From Tiliqua scincoides (lineage: Eukaryota > Chordata > Lepidosauria > Squamata > Scincidae): 64,000 bases of DNA. A program made the position numbers and the translations under genes. The stretch spans positions 23,538,284 through 23,602,283 of the forward strand of contig NC_089830.1 in the NCBI RefSeq assembly GCF_035046505.1, given 5' to 3'. The notes under the pieces were generated by a model, which was not told the DNA's origin, did not search any database, and saw nothing but the letters and a program-made list of their open reading frames with translations. Shown here one piece after another: positions 11,839-22,510 of the stretch (position 1 is the stretch's first letter; the number at the start of each line of letters is the position of its first letter).

Positions 11839-12059
11839 TTAGAGTATAGTCTGCTAGATAGAATGGAATTGTTTCTGGGGAGATGGCTGGAAGTTGCTGC
11901 TGGGTATTTTAGAACTGTTTCAACATAATGATAAATTGTTTTATTGTTTTAAACCTAATCATAATATATTGCATATCTTTGTATATCTATATATATGCTT
12001 ATATATTTTGACATTTTATATGTGGCTGGTCTTATGACCGTAATAAAGATTTACTACTA

Positions 12060-12066
12060 CAGAGTA
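12060..12066. repeat. Target-site duplication, 3' side of LINE
   Basis: CAGAGTA, matching 6778-6784. The following bases (TAAATATTTACATTTGG) align with the start of the IRG-4 3' UTR, showing where IRG-2 resumes. Confidence 0.75.
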
Positions 12067-13137
12067 AATATTTACATTTGGAAAAAGAGTCTGACACCAC
12101 ATATATGATTTAGAAGAGAATCTCTTCTGCAGAATAACACAGGTATAGATCCTTACACACACACATATGCTCGCATAGAGGACAAGAAGCTAAAATTCCA
12201 AGCTTGGACAGTGCCTTGACTTTCATCCACTTGACTTTCATCACTTTGCCCTTTCAGCTCTTCTCCATTATAACCACGTTTCAGATTTCATCCACCTGCC
12301 ACCACCTCCCATTTCATCCAAACTTCCATGATATTCATATGTTTTATTTTTCCGCTTTCTCTTTTTCTCTTTTCTTTCTTATTTCTGTTTATATAGATTT
12401 CACATGCATTTGCATCTGTTACATAGTTATCCACGTTTTTCACCAGCCAAAATAAATCTGCAAGCTAGGCAAGGCTCTGCTTTGACATTCATCCATTTTT
12501 GGTTTGCATCCATGCTCTGACCCTGAACCAGATGAAAAGGGCACGGTATTGCTGTGAATGAGATTTGAACTTCCAAATAGAAGTTTTTCTTCCTTTTAAC
12601 TCCACTGGCAAATCCACAAGCATCTCCACAAGCACCAACCCCCCTATTACGAGAGTGAGGCATGTACATCTTGCCTGGGGCTGGGGTCAAAAAGGGGACC
12701 TGGAAGACAAAGGAATGGAGCCAGAAATTTCCTGGGATCCCAGAAAATGTTTGCATATATATTGTGTAAAAAGCAGCATTCACATGTTGTGTAAACCTAC
12801 ATAGAGAGCACACTCTCTGCAGGAGAAGTAGTGAGAGGACACATCCCCTGTAATGTCCCAGGGGTTCATCGATCTGACATGCTCTGTGGCAAGCAGGTGA
12901 AGAAAAGAGAAAACCTATGGAGAAGTGCAATGAAGTGCGGAGGGTTTGCTGAGTTGAGAGGTGTGGCTGCAACTTGTACACTGTAATGGGGAGAGTGTCA
13001 GCTATCCAGCACACAGCCTGCTAACACACACGTGGGTTTCCAGTTTCCCCCGGTTGTCCAGGGCTCCAAGTGTCCTAGCGGGACAGGTGTGGAGCCCAAG
13101 ATGAACTCAAAAAGGACTTGGGAGTCCCTGCTGGATT
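12067..13137 (+). other. Displaced 3' flank of IRG-2
   Basis: The first 60 or so bases are alignable with the IRG-4 3' UTR at 27097-27150 (ggaaaaagag / ggaaagag, cacatatatg / cccatatacg). The remainder, to the hAT element, has no recognised gene. Pyrimidine-rich stretches lie around 12230-12420. Confidence 0.55.
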
Positions 13138-13145
13138 GATTAAGA

Positions 13146-14337
13146 CAGCGATTTTCGACCTTTTCTATCTCATGGCACACGGAGAAGGTGCAAAAATTGT
13201 CAAGGCGCATCATCAGTTTTGTTTTTTACAATTGACAAGGCCCACTGTTACCAAAAAGGGCTGTTATGTTTAAGGGAGTTATTATATTACCCTTTTGGAA
13301 ACTTTAGGACCATAGGCTGGATAGCAAGACAGCGTAAAGCAAAGAAATCCCTTGTTTAGCTTAAAGAGGAGACTGGGAGAAAGGTAACTTTCAATCAAAG
13401 GATTATATTTTTATTGCAAAAACACACAAAGGTAAACATAATACACATGGAAAATGGTAAGTATATGTCTACTTGAATCCTAGTACTTGGATGCAGTGTA
13501 CCTAGCATTATGATGGCTGCATGTGCTATGTATTTGGTGTATCCGATAAGGAATCCGAAAAGGATAGGTTGTAGGGAAGGATTTTAGGGGTCCCTGGTCT
13601 GCCTAACCCCGTTTGCTAACTAAAGATGGGGGAAGAAGGGGAGAAATAGGTAGGATGGAAGGGAGAGAGTTTTAGACGCAAGATATATTTACTTGTCCCG
13701 GGGAGCAGTTGGATGGGAAAGAGTCCTAGGAAGGACCACTCCCTTGGGAGGGCAGCCAGAGAGAGAGACCATGTGGCCAGAGCTTCTTCTTAAAGGGTTA
13801 TGGCTGACCTAGAATGACCTAGAATGACCGGAAGTATCCCAGAGCTGTGCAGATGCTCAGTATACACAGTAGGACACGTGGAGCATGCAAGAACATGATG
13901 ACTGGGTATAAGCCATGACTGGGGGAGGGAGGCAGTTTGCATAAGGAGTTTAAGAGTGATAAAGCTACAACAATAGAACAATAGACTTCTTCCTCCGGAG
14001 GTGCATGCTTGTTTTGCATAATCAGGAGACATTCTTTGACTGGAGGAGGGGATGTAATCACCGTGAGCTTTGCAAACTTGTGACTTCTACCAGGGCCTTG
14101 GAAAAAGTGTACTGGGGGAAGGGTGTATTCTGAGGTTTTACCTGCATGAGTTTTAGTCCATAATACATACAAAATCACAACTTGGAAGAGAAAAGGAGAT
14201 TTTCACGTAACACACCACACTGCCAGCTGGGGGCTCACATCCTCTAAAGGCCCTATTAAGAAACAACCCTCCTCAAACTCCCACGGCAGACCATGCACTG
14301 CACAACAATGTACCAGCACAATGGTTGAAAATAGCTG
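13146..14337. mobile_element. hAT-type MITE (family B), split by an LTR
   Basis: Terminal inverted repeats 'cagcgattttcgacc' and, inverted, 'cagctattttcaacc'. The flanking 8-mers GATTAAGA (13138-13145) and GGTTAAGA (14338-14345) differ at one base. An unsplit relative lies at 51356-51595. About 970 bp of other DNA sits inside. Confidence 0.7.
13246..14212. mobile_element. Probable solo LTR fossil within a hAT MITE
   Basis: About 967 bp bounded by TGTTAC and GTAACA, an inverted pair with TG...CA ends, interrupting the family B MITE. No internal viral genes lie beside it, so it looks like a solo LTR. The family is unknown. It is younger than the MITE it interrupts. Confidence 0.45.
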
Positions 14338-14345
14338 GGTTAAGA

Positions 14346-15924
14346 GGACAGAATCTAAGGGAGATTTGAGGCAGACGTCTCAGCTGCAACCCTGACTAGT
14401 GCTGCCACCTCATCAGATTTCCTTAGCTGTCTGCAGGCAGGCTCCCTCCTAGTCAAATCCAAAACTTGCAGGATCCACACATGTCTGGCCTAGATCAGAA
14501 TCAGAACGGCTCCAGAGTCTTCCTCCAGAGTGCTCCCTGCTAGGATCGAACCTTTGTAGTAGTTCCTGCTCCCTCACAACCAGCGTCCTAAACCTGTATA
14601 GTTGCAACATTCTGAGTGGGTCCAGAGTGGTGCCAGATCTGAAATCAAAAGGAGTTGGAGTCCTTGCTGGATTGGCGAAGAAGACAGAAGCTAAAGGAGT
14701 TTGGGGGCAAATCTCCCACCCCAGCTAGGTAAACACAAATGTCAGGAAAAGTAGATGATGGGAAAAAAAAAAAAAAACTCTGCATGCAAGAGAGAAAGAT
14801 AAGAGGGGAGAGAGACTGAGGTTTACCTGTTTGAGTCCTAGTCTGTTAAATTGGTTTCCATGAGAAGGTGTTGACAGGTAGGACTGGTGTCCAAGGTGGA
14901 CCATGTATGGTCCTGGCCAAGGAGCTGCAGACTCCTGGGAGTCCAAGTGGGCAAGGCTCCCATGTAAGTGCTGGGAGAGATTTGGGTGTTGGGCATTGCC
15001 AATGTGCAGATAATAGCTCTCTTCCCCTCTCTCCCCCTACCCCTTCTCATTGCCATCCTCTGATGCTGGAGAAGGAACGAAAGTTCAGACCTGGGGTAGG
15101 GAGAGAGTTGGGGATCGGATGAGGGTGAACCAGAAGCAGAGGTGGCACCAGGTTGTGAAGGGCAGTGGGGAAAACCCTGCAATGCACCCCATGGCATGAT
15201 GGGCCCCTGACCTACAGAGTGATGTATATGGGAACCATGCCCATGTTCCCCGCCCCCTTGATGCCTTTTCTTCTGGGAGAACAAAAGGCAAAACAGGCAG
15301 ACATCTTCCTGGACCCAGAACTTCTCCTGGATCTAACCCCCCCCCAAGCTAAGCAGCTGTTACCATCTCTACTATTCAGCTAAGAGGATATACTCGTATT
15401 TTGAAGGTCTGTAGCCTCAAAAACTGGAGGAGGGGGAAAAAAGCCAACCCTGCTGAAGGTCTCATGGCTTTTGATCTTTCTCCAGTTTTCCAGATGTAGC
15501 TCTTCAAAAAGCCTCTAATTAAGAAGAGGAGACTTTTTGTTTGTTTGTTATCCAACTGTTAAATAAAATAAAATATCCAACTGTTAAATAAAATAAATAA
15601 AATAAAATATCCAACTGTTAAATAAAATAAAAAAACTGTTATTTTTTGCAGTTATCCATCAACCCCCCCCCCCCAAAACAAAAAACAAAAAACAGAGCTT
15701 TTCTGGTCAGTCACAGCCAACTGAGGCTGCATCAACACACCGAAAGCGTGTGATTAAAAAGGATGGTATTTATTTTACTCAGGACCAAGTCTATTGTGTT
15801 CAGTAACACTTAGGATATAATACTATCTTACCAGAAACAATCACCTCTATTCATGAAACATAATTGGGGTTATGGATATTGGTACAGGATTCAGATTCTG
15901 TCCTTTCTGGAGTGCTGAATTTTA
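14346..15924. other. No gene recognised
   Basis: Contains a poly(A) run near 14764 and AT-rich 'aaataaaata' arrays around 15560-15640. Open frames near 14868-15290 have no family signature and overlap on both strands. Confidence 0.5.
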
Positions 15925-16385
15925 CAGGTTGAGTCTCGTTACTTGTGAGGGTTCTGTTCCCAGAACTCATATGGATGGCAAAAATCGCATAAAGGCAAAT
16001 CAATTTAAAAAACAATGTCCCTTTGCTAAGTGATTTTAAAACAGCCTGGCTAACCTTTGAGATGCAAGATAGAGTCACTAGGCAGACAATCCATCAATCA
16101 GTCTCTCTCCAGGCGCTGAGAAAAGCTTCACCCCAAGCCAGTGGCCCCTCCTTTCACCAATGCAAGTGATTACTTTCACGTGCAAAGGGGGAAGGGAAAG
16201 GTTGCTTGCCTTGGAGTGAAGCTGTTCTAAGTGCCTGGAGAGAGATGATTGATGGATTGTCAGCTGGCTGCCCTCTCCTGCACTGAGGCTATTGTTAAAT
16301 GACTTTTTCCCTTTAATTTAAAGGGCCCTTCTCATTGTGTTGAGATCAAACTGCAGGTGAAAAAACCATGGATAATAAGGTTATA
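15925..16385. mobile_element. Possible Tigger-like (TcMar) DNA transposon remnant
   Basis: The start 'caggttgagtctcgttact' and the following 'ggttctgttcccagaact' resemble the ends of pogo/Tigger-type elements. The far end 'ccatggataataaggtta' may be the partner terminus. No transposase is visible. The assignment rests on remembered consensus features and is tentative. Confidence 0.35.
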
Positions 16386-16580
16386 CCTCTATTTTCTTTG
16401 GCTACAATCTTTTTGCAGTCTTTGCTGCCATATGGTCTAGGAGCCTGCTTCATTTTTGAAAAGAAACATAATTTTCAAACTGCAGAATAAGGGGACCAAA
16501 CTTCCACACTTGCAAAGCATGACTGCAGAACTCCAGAATCCACAGAGCTCTGTGCTCAGTTCCTGGGTGCTCAATTGCTG

Positions 16581-17753
16581 CTAAATGGTCTTTTTAGCTT
16601 CAACCTCCAGAGCTTTAGTCAAAACCTTTTGGGCGTCTTCAGCAACCCCCGACACACATTTCTGCAGCATGAAGTAGGTAGAGAGCAATGAAAGGCCCCC
16701 TGACAGCAGGCAGCCAAGGGTGGGAAAACGCCCCCAGCAGAGCTCCACCACCATCACTGTGGCTCCCACCAAGTCCGGCAGCCTGAGCAAAACCATTGGT
16801 TTTAGGGACAGGGACGTCATCGCTGCTTTCAGGACCGAGACCGGCTTTCCAATCTGCTCTGCAAGATCTTCAAGGGAGCGTCTGCTCAGGCCAAATTCTC
16901 GGTAGCACCGAGAGCGGAACTTCACCAACAGAAGCATGGCAGCCAGGAAGGAGAGTCCCGGGACTGGGAGGGCAGAAACCAGTCCACAGCAAAGGGCTGG
17001 GGGCACAATCTGGGCTGAGGCTTTTTTTCTTTCCCAGAAGGGGGCTGAGATCCTAGGCAGGCCAAGCAGGAAGGCTTGTCTCTTCAGCATCAAGAGATCT
17101 TTCTTCAGCTGTTCCTGGAGGAGGGGAAAATCAAAGCGGTCCGTTTCCCAGTTGGATACCAGGAAGATCTGGGGGTCCAAGGCTCCTTCTCGCAACAAGC
17201 CCTCTCTGCAGTCCTCCTTGATGCGCTGGAGGACCTTTTCTGCACTGTAGCCCGAAGGTCGCTGTCTCCTGGAGGCCTCCAGGTCGAGGTCTATCTTGGT
17301 CCGCACAAAGTAGAACCTCTTGCTCATGTCCTGGATCTCGTGGACCAGCTCGGCATGGGTGGTCCGGAAACGCTGGTAGCCAATGATGATGAAGAAGTCA
17401 AAGCGACTCAGATCAATCTGCTGAACATGGCTGCCTTCATTAAAAGGAGGTTCTCCCTTCCCCGGAAGGTCCCAAAGGGTGACGTGGGGAAGCAGTGGGT
17501 AAACATAGTCCTTCACCTCTGCAGTCGTGGACTGGATGCCCGTCTGAGCAGCCCTGGGGTCGTCTGCCTGCAGGCCCAGCATGGCGTTGATGAAAGAGGA
17601 CTTCCCGGAGCCGGGTTCTCCCACCACAGCAATGTGGAGAGGGGTGTTCTGAAAAGACTGCAGGGGGATCCCCTGGACGGCAGAAATGGCCTCGCTCAGG
17701 TTCCCCTGAGCAATGGCTGCCCCAAATCCTTCCATCGCCAGGGCTGTTGCCAT
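16581..17753 (-). CDS. IRG-3: immunity-related GTPase, sub-group I, mirror copy of IRG-1
   Basis: A 390-residue intact GTPase, about 94% identical to IRG-1. P-loop GEPGSGKS at residues 45-52, DLPG at 95-98 and TKID at 152-155. Differences from IRG-1 fall mainly before residue 125 and after 270. The stretch between is identical, which suggests gene conversion. The start is set by the acceptor (minus strand CTGCAG followed by G and ATG). The changes around residues 101-109 lie just after G3, near the switch II region, and could alter partner choice. It is transcribed toward the spacer, facing IRG-1. AATAGA rather than AATAAA stands at the position of the IRG-1 poly(A) signal. Confidence 0.93.
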   Translation of the reverse strand: MATALAMEGFGAAIAQGNLSEAISAVQGIPLQSFQNTPLHIAVVGEPGSGKSSFINAMLGLQADDPRAAQTGIQSTTAEVKDYVYPLLPHVTLWDLPGKGEPPFNEGSHVQQIDLSRFDFFIIIGYQRFRTTHAELVHEIQDMSKRFYFVRTKIDLDLEASRRQRPSGYSAEKVLQRIKEDCREGLLREGALDPQIFLVSNWETDRFDFPLLQEQLKKDLLMLKRQAFLLGLPRISAPFWERKKASAQIVPPALCCGLVSALPVPGLSFLAAMLLLVKFRSRCYREFGLSRRSLEDLAEQIGKPVSVLKAAMTSLSLKPMVLLRLPDLVGATVMVVELCWGRFPTLGCLLSGGLSLLSTYFMLQKCVSGVAEDAQKVLTKALEVEAKKTI

Positions 17754-18687
17754 CCTGCAGAGAAAGGGAGCAGGAAAGTCTTAACGTCAAAGAACTTTGT
17801 TTTTTTTTTAAGGATTCCTACAGCTCGTCTTGTCTGATGCCATGAGTGCCATCTGCGTTCTCATCCTGCTTGCCACATGAGAAGCGAGGAAGGGCAGCAA
17901 AACATCAGGGGCAGTGCCAGGGGAAAAATATATATGGGGGGTGCGAAGAAAGGGTCAAGCTTTTTCTCATGAGTTAGGTACTGAAAGCGAAAACATGAAT
18001 GCTCCCCTCCAAAGCAGCTCGGTTTGAATGGAATCATGTTCAGTTTATCATATTTTGGACTGTAGCTGACTTTTCCTTCCCAGTGTCTGATGCAGCCAGA
18101 GGTCCAGCATTGGAGATGGCGGGGGTGGGGGGGTGGGATGACCAACCAGGGTCTAGGGAGTGCACTGCCTGCATTCAGTGCTCTGTTTCCCAACATTTTC
18201 GGTTTCAGAAGCTGCCTTTTCAATGTCCTCTGCTCCCCCCCCCCCAAACAGGTTGAGCTCCAGGCAGGCACCAAATCTCCACTTCTACTTCACCCCCCCA
18301 CCCCAGACTTCTCCCAGACTGCTCAGGACAATCCCCCCAGGTGGAAAGGATGGGAAGCCTCCTCTTACCCTTCCCCCCCCAACTGCAACCACTCTGCCTC
18401 CAACAGTGGGGCTGACAGCCAGCCTGTCTGCTTCCATGACACATCCTGCTGGGGCTGTGATCGTAAACCCAGTGGATTTACTTCTGAGTAGACATGCAGG
18501 GGATTGGGTTGTCAGCAGCACTGCTTAGCCAAGTTTAGTGCAGGAAAACCCTGAATACTCCGCCTCCCCCCCCCCCCAAAAAAAAAAAATAAATAAATCA
18601 GGAGGAGCTCCACCAACTTTTTGACCTGCTGCCCATCATAGGGCTGGAGTGAATTCTCCAAATCCTGTCATTTCACACGTGGCTTAC

Positions 18688-18816
18688 TTCCGGGCGGCTT
18701 GACGCGTGTCTCCCTGGGGATCGCTGCTCTCCAGCCTTCCCTGCGCCTCTCCTTCCCTCTCGCTCCGGGGCAGAGACTTCGCTCTGCTCTCTCCGGGCTT
18801 CTTGTACCAACAGCTC
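18688..18816 (-). other. Predicted non-coding exon 1 of IRG-3 (5' end approximate)
   Basis: On the minus strand the exon runs into donor GTAAGC (GT at 18687-18686). About ten extra bases lie just before the donor compared with IRG-1, so the two first exons end differently. The intron to the coding exon is about 0.93 kb. Confidence 0.45.
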
Positions 18817-18830
18817 GGGAAAGCGAAAGG
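18817..18830 (-). promoter_or_regulatory. Predicted ISRE of IRG-3
   Basis: The plus strand reads GGGAAAGCGAAAGG, containing GAAANNGAAA. It is the counterpart of 463-476. Confidence 0.65.
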
Positions 18831-18892
18831 ACCAGCTCGCCCAATGAGAGCCCTGCAGAGGCTGCCCAGAGCAAGAGCCGGATTCCCGTTCA

Positions 18893-18906
18893 CCACCAGG
18901 GGGCGC
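18893..18906 (+). promoter_or_regulatory. CTCF-type motif
   Basis: CCACCAGGGGGCGC, identical to the core at 387-400 but on the plus strand. The two motifs therefore point away from each other across the palindrome. Confidence 0.6.
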
Positions 18907-19120
18907 GCCAAGAGGGAAGAATCATCCAGCATTGACTCAAAGTGGAGATGCCAGAATTAAGCCCACACTGGGGGGAGGGGAGACACCCCTACCAGAGGGG
19001 AATCTTCTGTGGTCAGTTCCCTTTCTGAGGCTCCAAAGCAACTGAAGGAGCTTGAAAAGAACAGGATCTAATATCCCAGTGAAAGCAACTCCAGAAAAAT
19101 CGAAGAATAGCAGCCCGCTG

Positions 19121-20264
19121 CACAGCGACACCGGGCTGGGTCCCAAATTTGGGGGGAGGTGCAAACGCTGGCTGTTGAGGGGTGCTCGGTTCCCCACGGC
19201 AGTAGGCGGCGTGCAAACGTCAGCCGGTGCAAATCGAGGCTGCAGCTGGCACAGGCTGTCAAAGCACCTGGCACAAGGACTGGGCTGCTCCTTCAGGGCC
19301 CCTGGGTAGCTTTTGTGCCAGAGCGGGGTACCAAAGCAGCCCCTCTGGAAGCCCCTCTGGCTCTGGGCGACAAAACATCTGAACAAGCAGTTTGCAAACA
19401 CCTGGACTGAATGCATGGATGAAGACAGTCCTTTCCTGGCCTGGAGTTCAGAAGCACAGACACCTGGGCCTGCACGTCAAGTGACCACATTTAGAATCAT
19501 GTTAGTTTCGCATTCTGTGGAGGCCGCCTCCTCTGCGGGAAAAGTCTTGCCTTCTCGGAAATCAGATGGCTGAGGAGCTGGCAGGCCGCTGCAAACAGGG
19601 TGACCTTTCATGTCAGAAAAAACAGCTTGTCCTGCCCATCCTCATCCAGAATTCTTCAGGGCTGTCAGGCAGAAGACTCGTTTGCCTTTATTCCTGGTTG
19701 CACTTGAAACACACACCCACACTACACACCACACCTGAAACCCACATGCCTTTATTACGCACTTGAAACACAACTGCCCCCCCCCCCCAAATTCCAGGCA
19801 AAGTCAGCCTCTATTAACAATGGCAAGAATGGGGGGATGCAATGAACACCTCTGGAGTGGTATCGAATGCCCTAAATCTTTTTCGTGACCCAAATATACA
19901 AATAAACAAACGACACTGGGATGGATAGACTAGAAGAACGGGCTGGGAAGCCAACTGGTCAAGTACATTGACACCTGCATTGCAGCAAGATTGCGGATAA
20001 GAATAGTCCTGCTGGATCAGGCCAAGGGCCCATCTAGTCCAGCTTCCTGTATCTCACAGTGGCCCACCAAATGCAGTGCCTGGGTCCCTCTGTGCATTTT
20101 TAAATTGTTACAGGTAGATTAGCCCTTGACATCTGAAATCTGGACTATGCCGAATTTCATACATTTTGGTCCAAGAATTAAAAAAAAAATTTCTTTAGTG
20201 TAAACACTAGAAGGTTTTGTGCTCATTCCCACATACGGTTCAGGTACAGGTTGTAAATTTTTGT
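19121..20264. other. No gene; repeat fragments
   Basis: Includes a stretch at 19919-20000 related to 3963-4050 and a short CR1 3' end at about 20003-20095. C-rich runs lie near 19780. Confidence 0.5.
20003..20095 (-). mobile_element. CR1 LINE, short 3' fragment
   Basis: Shows the CR1 3' end on the minus strand ('ctgctggatcaggccaaggg', 'cccatctagtccagcttcct', then 'cagtggcccaccaaatgc'). Severely truncated. Confidence 0.75.
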
Positions 20265-20815
20265 AAATCAAATCACTCCCCTTTCTTCCTTCTTTCAAAT
20301 CTCTCCCTCTTTAAGTAGGAAAAAACAATGTGGTGCCCTTTTGCTTTCCTCTACAGACCCTTCTTGGCTTGGTGGGGCTGCTGTCCTGCCCCTGGGAACT
20401 GGACCACTAATGTCAAGCTCCTTTGACACCCCTCAAGGCTGAGTAGCCAGGGCAATGGACCCCCCTGTCCCCTTAGCTATGCCACTGTATTATGAGAATC
20501 AGATAAGCTTCAGCTGAGCCCAGCAGTCCCCACACCAGAAGGCCAGAAAGCTGGTTGTTACTGGATAGAAAGAGGGCCTGAAGACTGCAGAAAACTCAGC
20601 CAAAAAGTGTGCCATCAAGGTGTAATCATGGCTTCCATGTGTCCCCAATCTGGTCCTATAATGAGTGTATGCCTCCAACCCTATACACATTTTCCTGGGA
20701 GTAACTCCACTGAATACAATAGGACTTTGTTCTGAGTAGACAATGCATTAGATTGTGCTGTAAGACACATGTATGTAGTGAATTATAGGTCTGTTTTAGC
20801 AGCAGAAGGCAAGGC
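20265..20815 (+). repeat. Upstream part of the IRG-4 unit, duplicated at 30030-30563
   Basis: Direct copy of 30030-30563 with few differences. It includes 'cctgggaactggaccacta' and the later 'gttttagcagcagaaggca'. It marks the 5' limit of the tandem duplication linking IRG-4 and IRG-6. Confidence 0.8.
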
Positions 20816-21040
20816 AACAATGCATTAACTGAAGCATTAATCATTTAACTCTTTTAATCATTAAGTTGTGAAAAAGGGAAAATAAATATGTAACTCTAAT
20901 GAATGAATTTAAAGCTGGTCCTTTGGGATTTGGACAATACAGAGATTCTATTTTAACTTGGCTGCCTGTGCCAGATTTCCACAGTCAGGAAAGCAACCCT
21001 ATCTTTTCAGAACTCTTGGTCCACAACATGCTTGAGATTC

Positions 21041-21054
21041 TCTTTCACTTTCAG
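21041..21054 (+). promoter_or_regulatory. Predicted ISRE of IRG-4
   Basis: TCTTTCACTTTCAG contains TTTCNNTTTC. A TATA box follows at 21068-21074 (TATAAAG), making this the clearest promoter in the window. Confidence 0.7.
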
Positions 21055-21067
21055 ATCCTTGGAGCAC

Positions 21068-21074
21068 TATAAAG
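21068..21074 (+). promoter_or_regulatory. TATA box of IRG-4
   Basis: TATAAAG, 14 bases after the ISRE. Transcription would begin about 21095-21105. Confidence 0.6.
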
Positions 21075-21097
21075 CAGAGGGCTCGCGGGGAGGGAGA

Positions 21098-21255
21098 AGA
21101 CACCTTCCCTTCCAGGCTCCAGTTCTTCAGCTTCCTGAAGCCTCTGTGGCTGCAGAGAGCAAGTGCATCTCTCCTGTTCTCAGCTTTGCTCTCTTTGCTC
21201 TCTTGCTCTCTTCGTTGGTGGCTCTCTAGTTGCTGCTCTGCCTGTGTCTCTGAAG
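21098..21255 (+). other. Predicted non-coding exon 1 of IRG-4
   Basis: The start is estimated from the TATA box. The end is the donor CTGAAG|GTGAGG at 21256. The coding-exon acceptor (TTTTCAG) ends at 25880, giving a 4.6-kb intron filled with CR1, hAT, LTR and an IRG relict. Confidence 0.55.
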
Positions 21256-21420
21256 GTGAGGCGTTCCTTCTTCCTACTAAAAAGACTCAGCAGGTAAAAT
21301 TTGAATAGGAAGTTTGCTTCCTGACTCCTTTTTCTCTGTTTCATCCTGCCTCTTTCTTCTCCCTCCTTCGCTGTCTCTCATTCAGAGATTTCTGAGAAAT
21401 GACCTGGAAAGGGCTACAAT

Positions 21421-21640
21421 GAGATGGTATTTCATTTTATTTATGTGTGCCCGTAATGTGGAGACTGTTTTTCCAAGTCTACACATTGACTAAAAAGGAC
21501 AATGAGAAAAAACTGAGAATCAGAATCACAAATGCACAACCTTTTGCATTCATGTGCGTCTTTAATGTGCAGACTGCTTTTCCAAGAGAGGGACTAAAAA
21601 TGAGAAAAGGCTGAGAATCAGAACCACAAATGAGATATCC
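21421..21640 (+). repeat. Two-copy tandem repeat, unit about 115 bp
   Basis: The sequence around 'gagaatcagaatcacaaatg' at 21515-21534 recurs slightly changed at about 21613-21632, with matching 'ttttccaag' segments before each. It lies in the IRG-4 intron. Confidence 0.55.
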
Positions 21641-21939
21641 AAAAGTATTGAAATTACATGAAATCCAAAAAAAGGCTTGCAAGAGTCGGGAAGGCTGAAT
21701 CTCTTCAATGGTGGGCAGGAGAGCAGGACCTCTGGTGCAGATCTCTGGGGCTGAGCAGGCTGATATGCTCCTTTGGGTGTGATGGAATCCCAGCTAAGTA
21801 AGGGCTACATGGATCTAACAAAAGGAATGCAGGATAATTGGTATTGGATGTTTGGACTATTTTGCCTTGGGTATAGATTCAACCCCACAAACTGCATGTT
21901 TGGTAAGAGGTCCAGGACAAGGAGCTCAGGCAGTGCCAG

Positions 21940-22510
21940 GACCCATGTTGGGGTTCATATGGCCCATTTGAACGGAATGGTGGGCAAATGTCAGAGGCTG
22001 CCCCCTTCTTTGCATATTCGGGGGTGGACTTCACCTGAATATGATAGGGGAAATGGCAGAGGGGGGAATGAGTATGGTCACTCTGTGCACACAAAAAATC
22101 TGGGCTGGAAGCACCAGACCTCATTGGTTCCAAGTACCAGGTAGGCTTGGACTGGGTCTGCTGCTGGCTTCTGCTGTTGTGAGGTGTCCAGCATTGGCAA
22201 CACTTTCACACATCACGAAGAGGGAGCAGGAAAGAAGAATTCATCTTCCTCCTAAGAACGTTGGAAGAGCCCTGCTGGATTAGGCCAAGGGCACATCTCA
22301 TTCAGCTCCTTGCAACTCACAGCGGTCCACCAGATGCCTCGGGGGCACCCAAGACAACAGCACACCTGTATCCTGTTGCCACTTCCTTGCATCTGTCTGG
22401 CTGCACAGTTGCATATAGTCATAATGGATGGTAAGCTGTGATGGAGTTTTCCTCCATAAGTCTGTCCAATCCCCTTTTAAAGGCATTCAGGCCAAGTGTC
22501 ATTCAGTGAA
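21940..22510 (+). repeat. Intronic direct repeat, copy 1
   Basis: Related to about 23085-23560. 'ggtaggcttggactgggtct' and 'gggagcaggaaagaagaatt' occur in both with small changes. Each copy runs into a CR1 3' end (22250 onward, 23325 onward). Confidence 0.65.

Larger units (their letters stand above)
6785..12059 (+). mobile_element. Nearly full-length APE-type non-LTR retrotransposon (LINE)
   Basis: A 5.3-kb element flanked by the 7-bp duplication CAGAGTA. It opens with a 'gaggggcaagatggcgg' 5' end that holds a YY1-like AAGATGGCGG, as in many L1 elements. It has two reading frames and ends in 'taataaagatttactacta', without a poly(A) tail. It is not CR1: the 3' tail differs. The RT signature, C-terminal Cys/His cluster and tail suggest the I/Jockey/Vingi assemblage, but the clade is uncertain. 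Few disabling changes are visible, so the insertion is fairly recent. Confidence 0.88.
16395..19120 (-). repeat. Right arm of the inverted repeat, carrying IRG-3
   Basis: Mirror image of about 172-2990. The order of CTCF motif, ISRE, exon 1, intron, coding exon and 3' UTR is kept on the minus strand. A tract of about 430 bp (roughly 16935-17365) is almost base-identical to the left arm, while the UTRs and intron differ clearly. Confidence 0.85.

Noticed and set aside
14868-15290. Overlapping open frames on both strands (84 to 148 codons)
   Set aside because: No family signature, no splice context and similar lengths on both strands, as expected by chance in GC-rich DNA.
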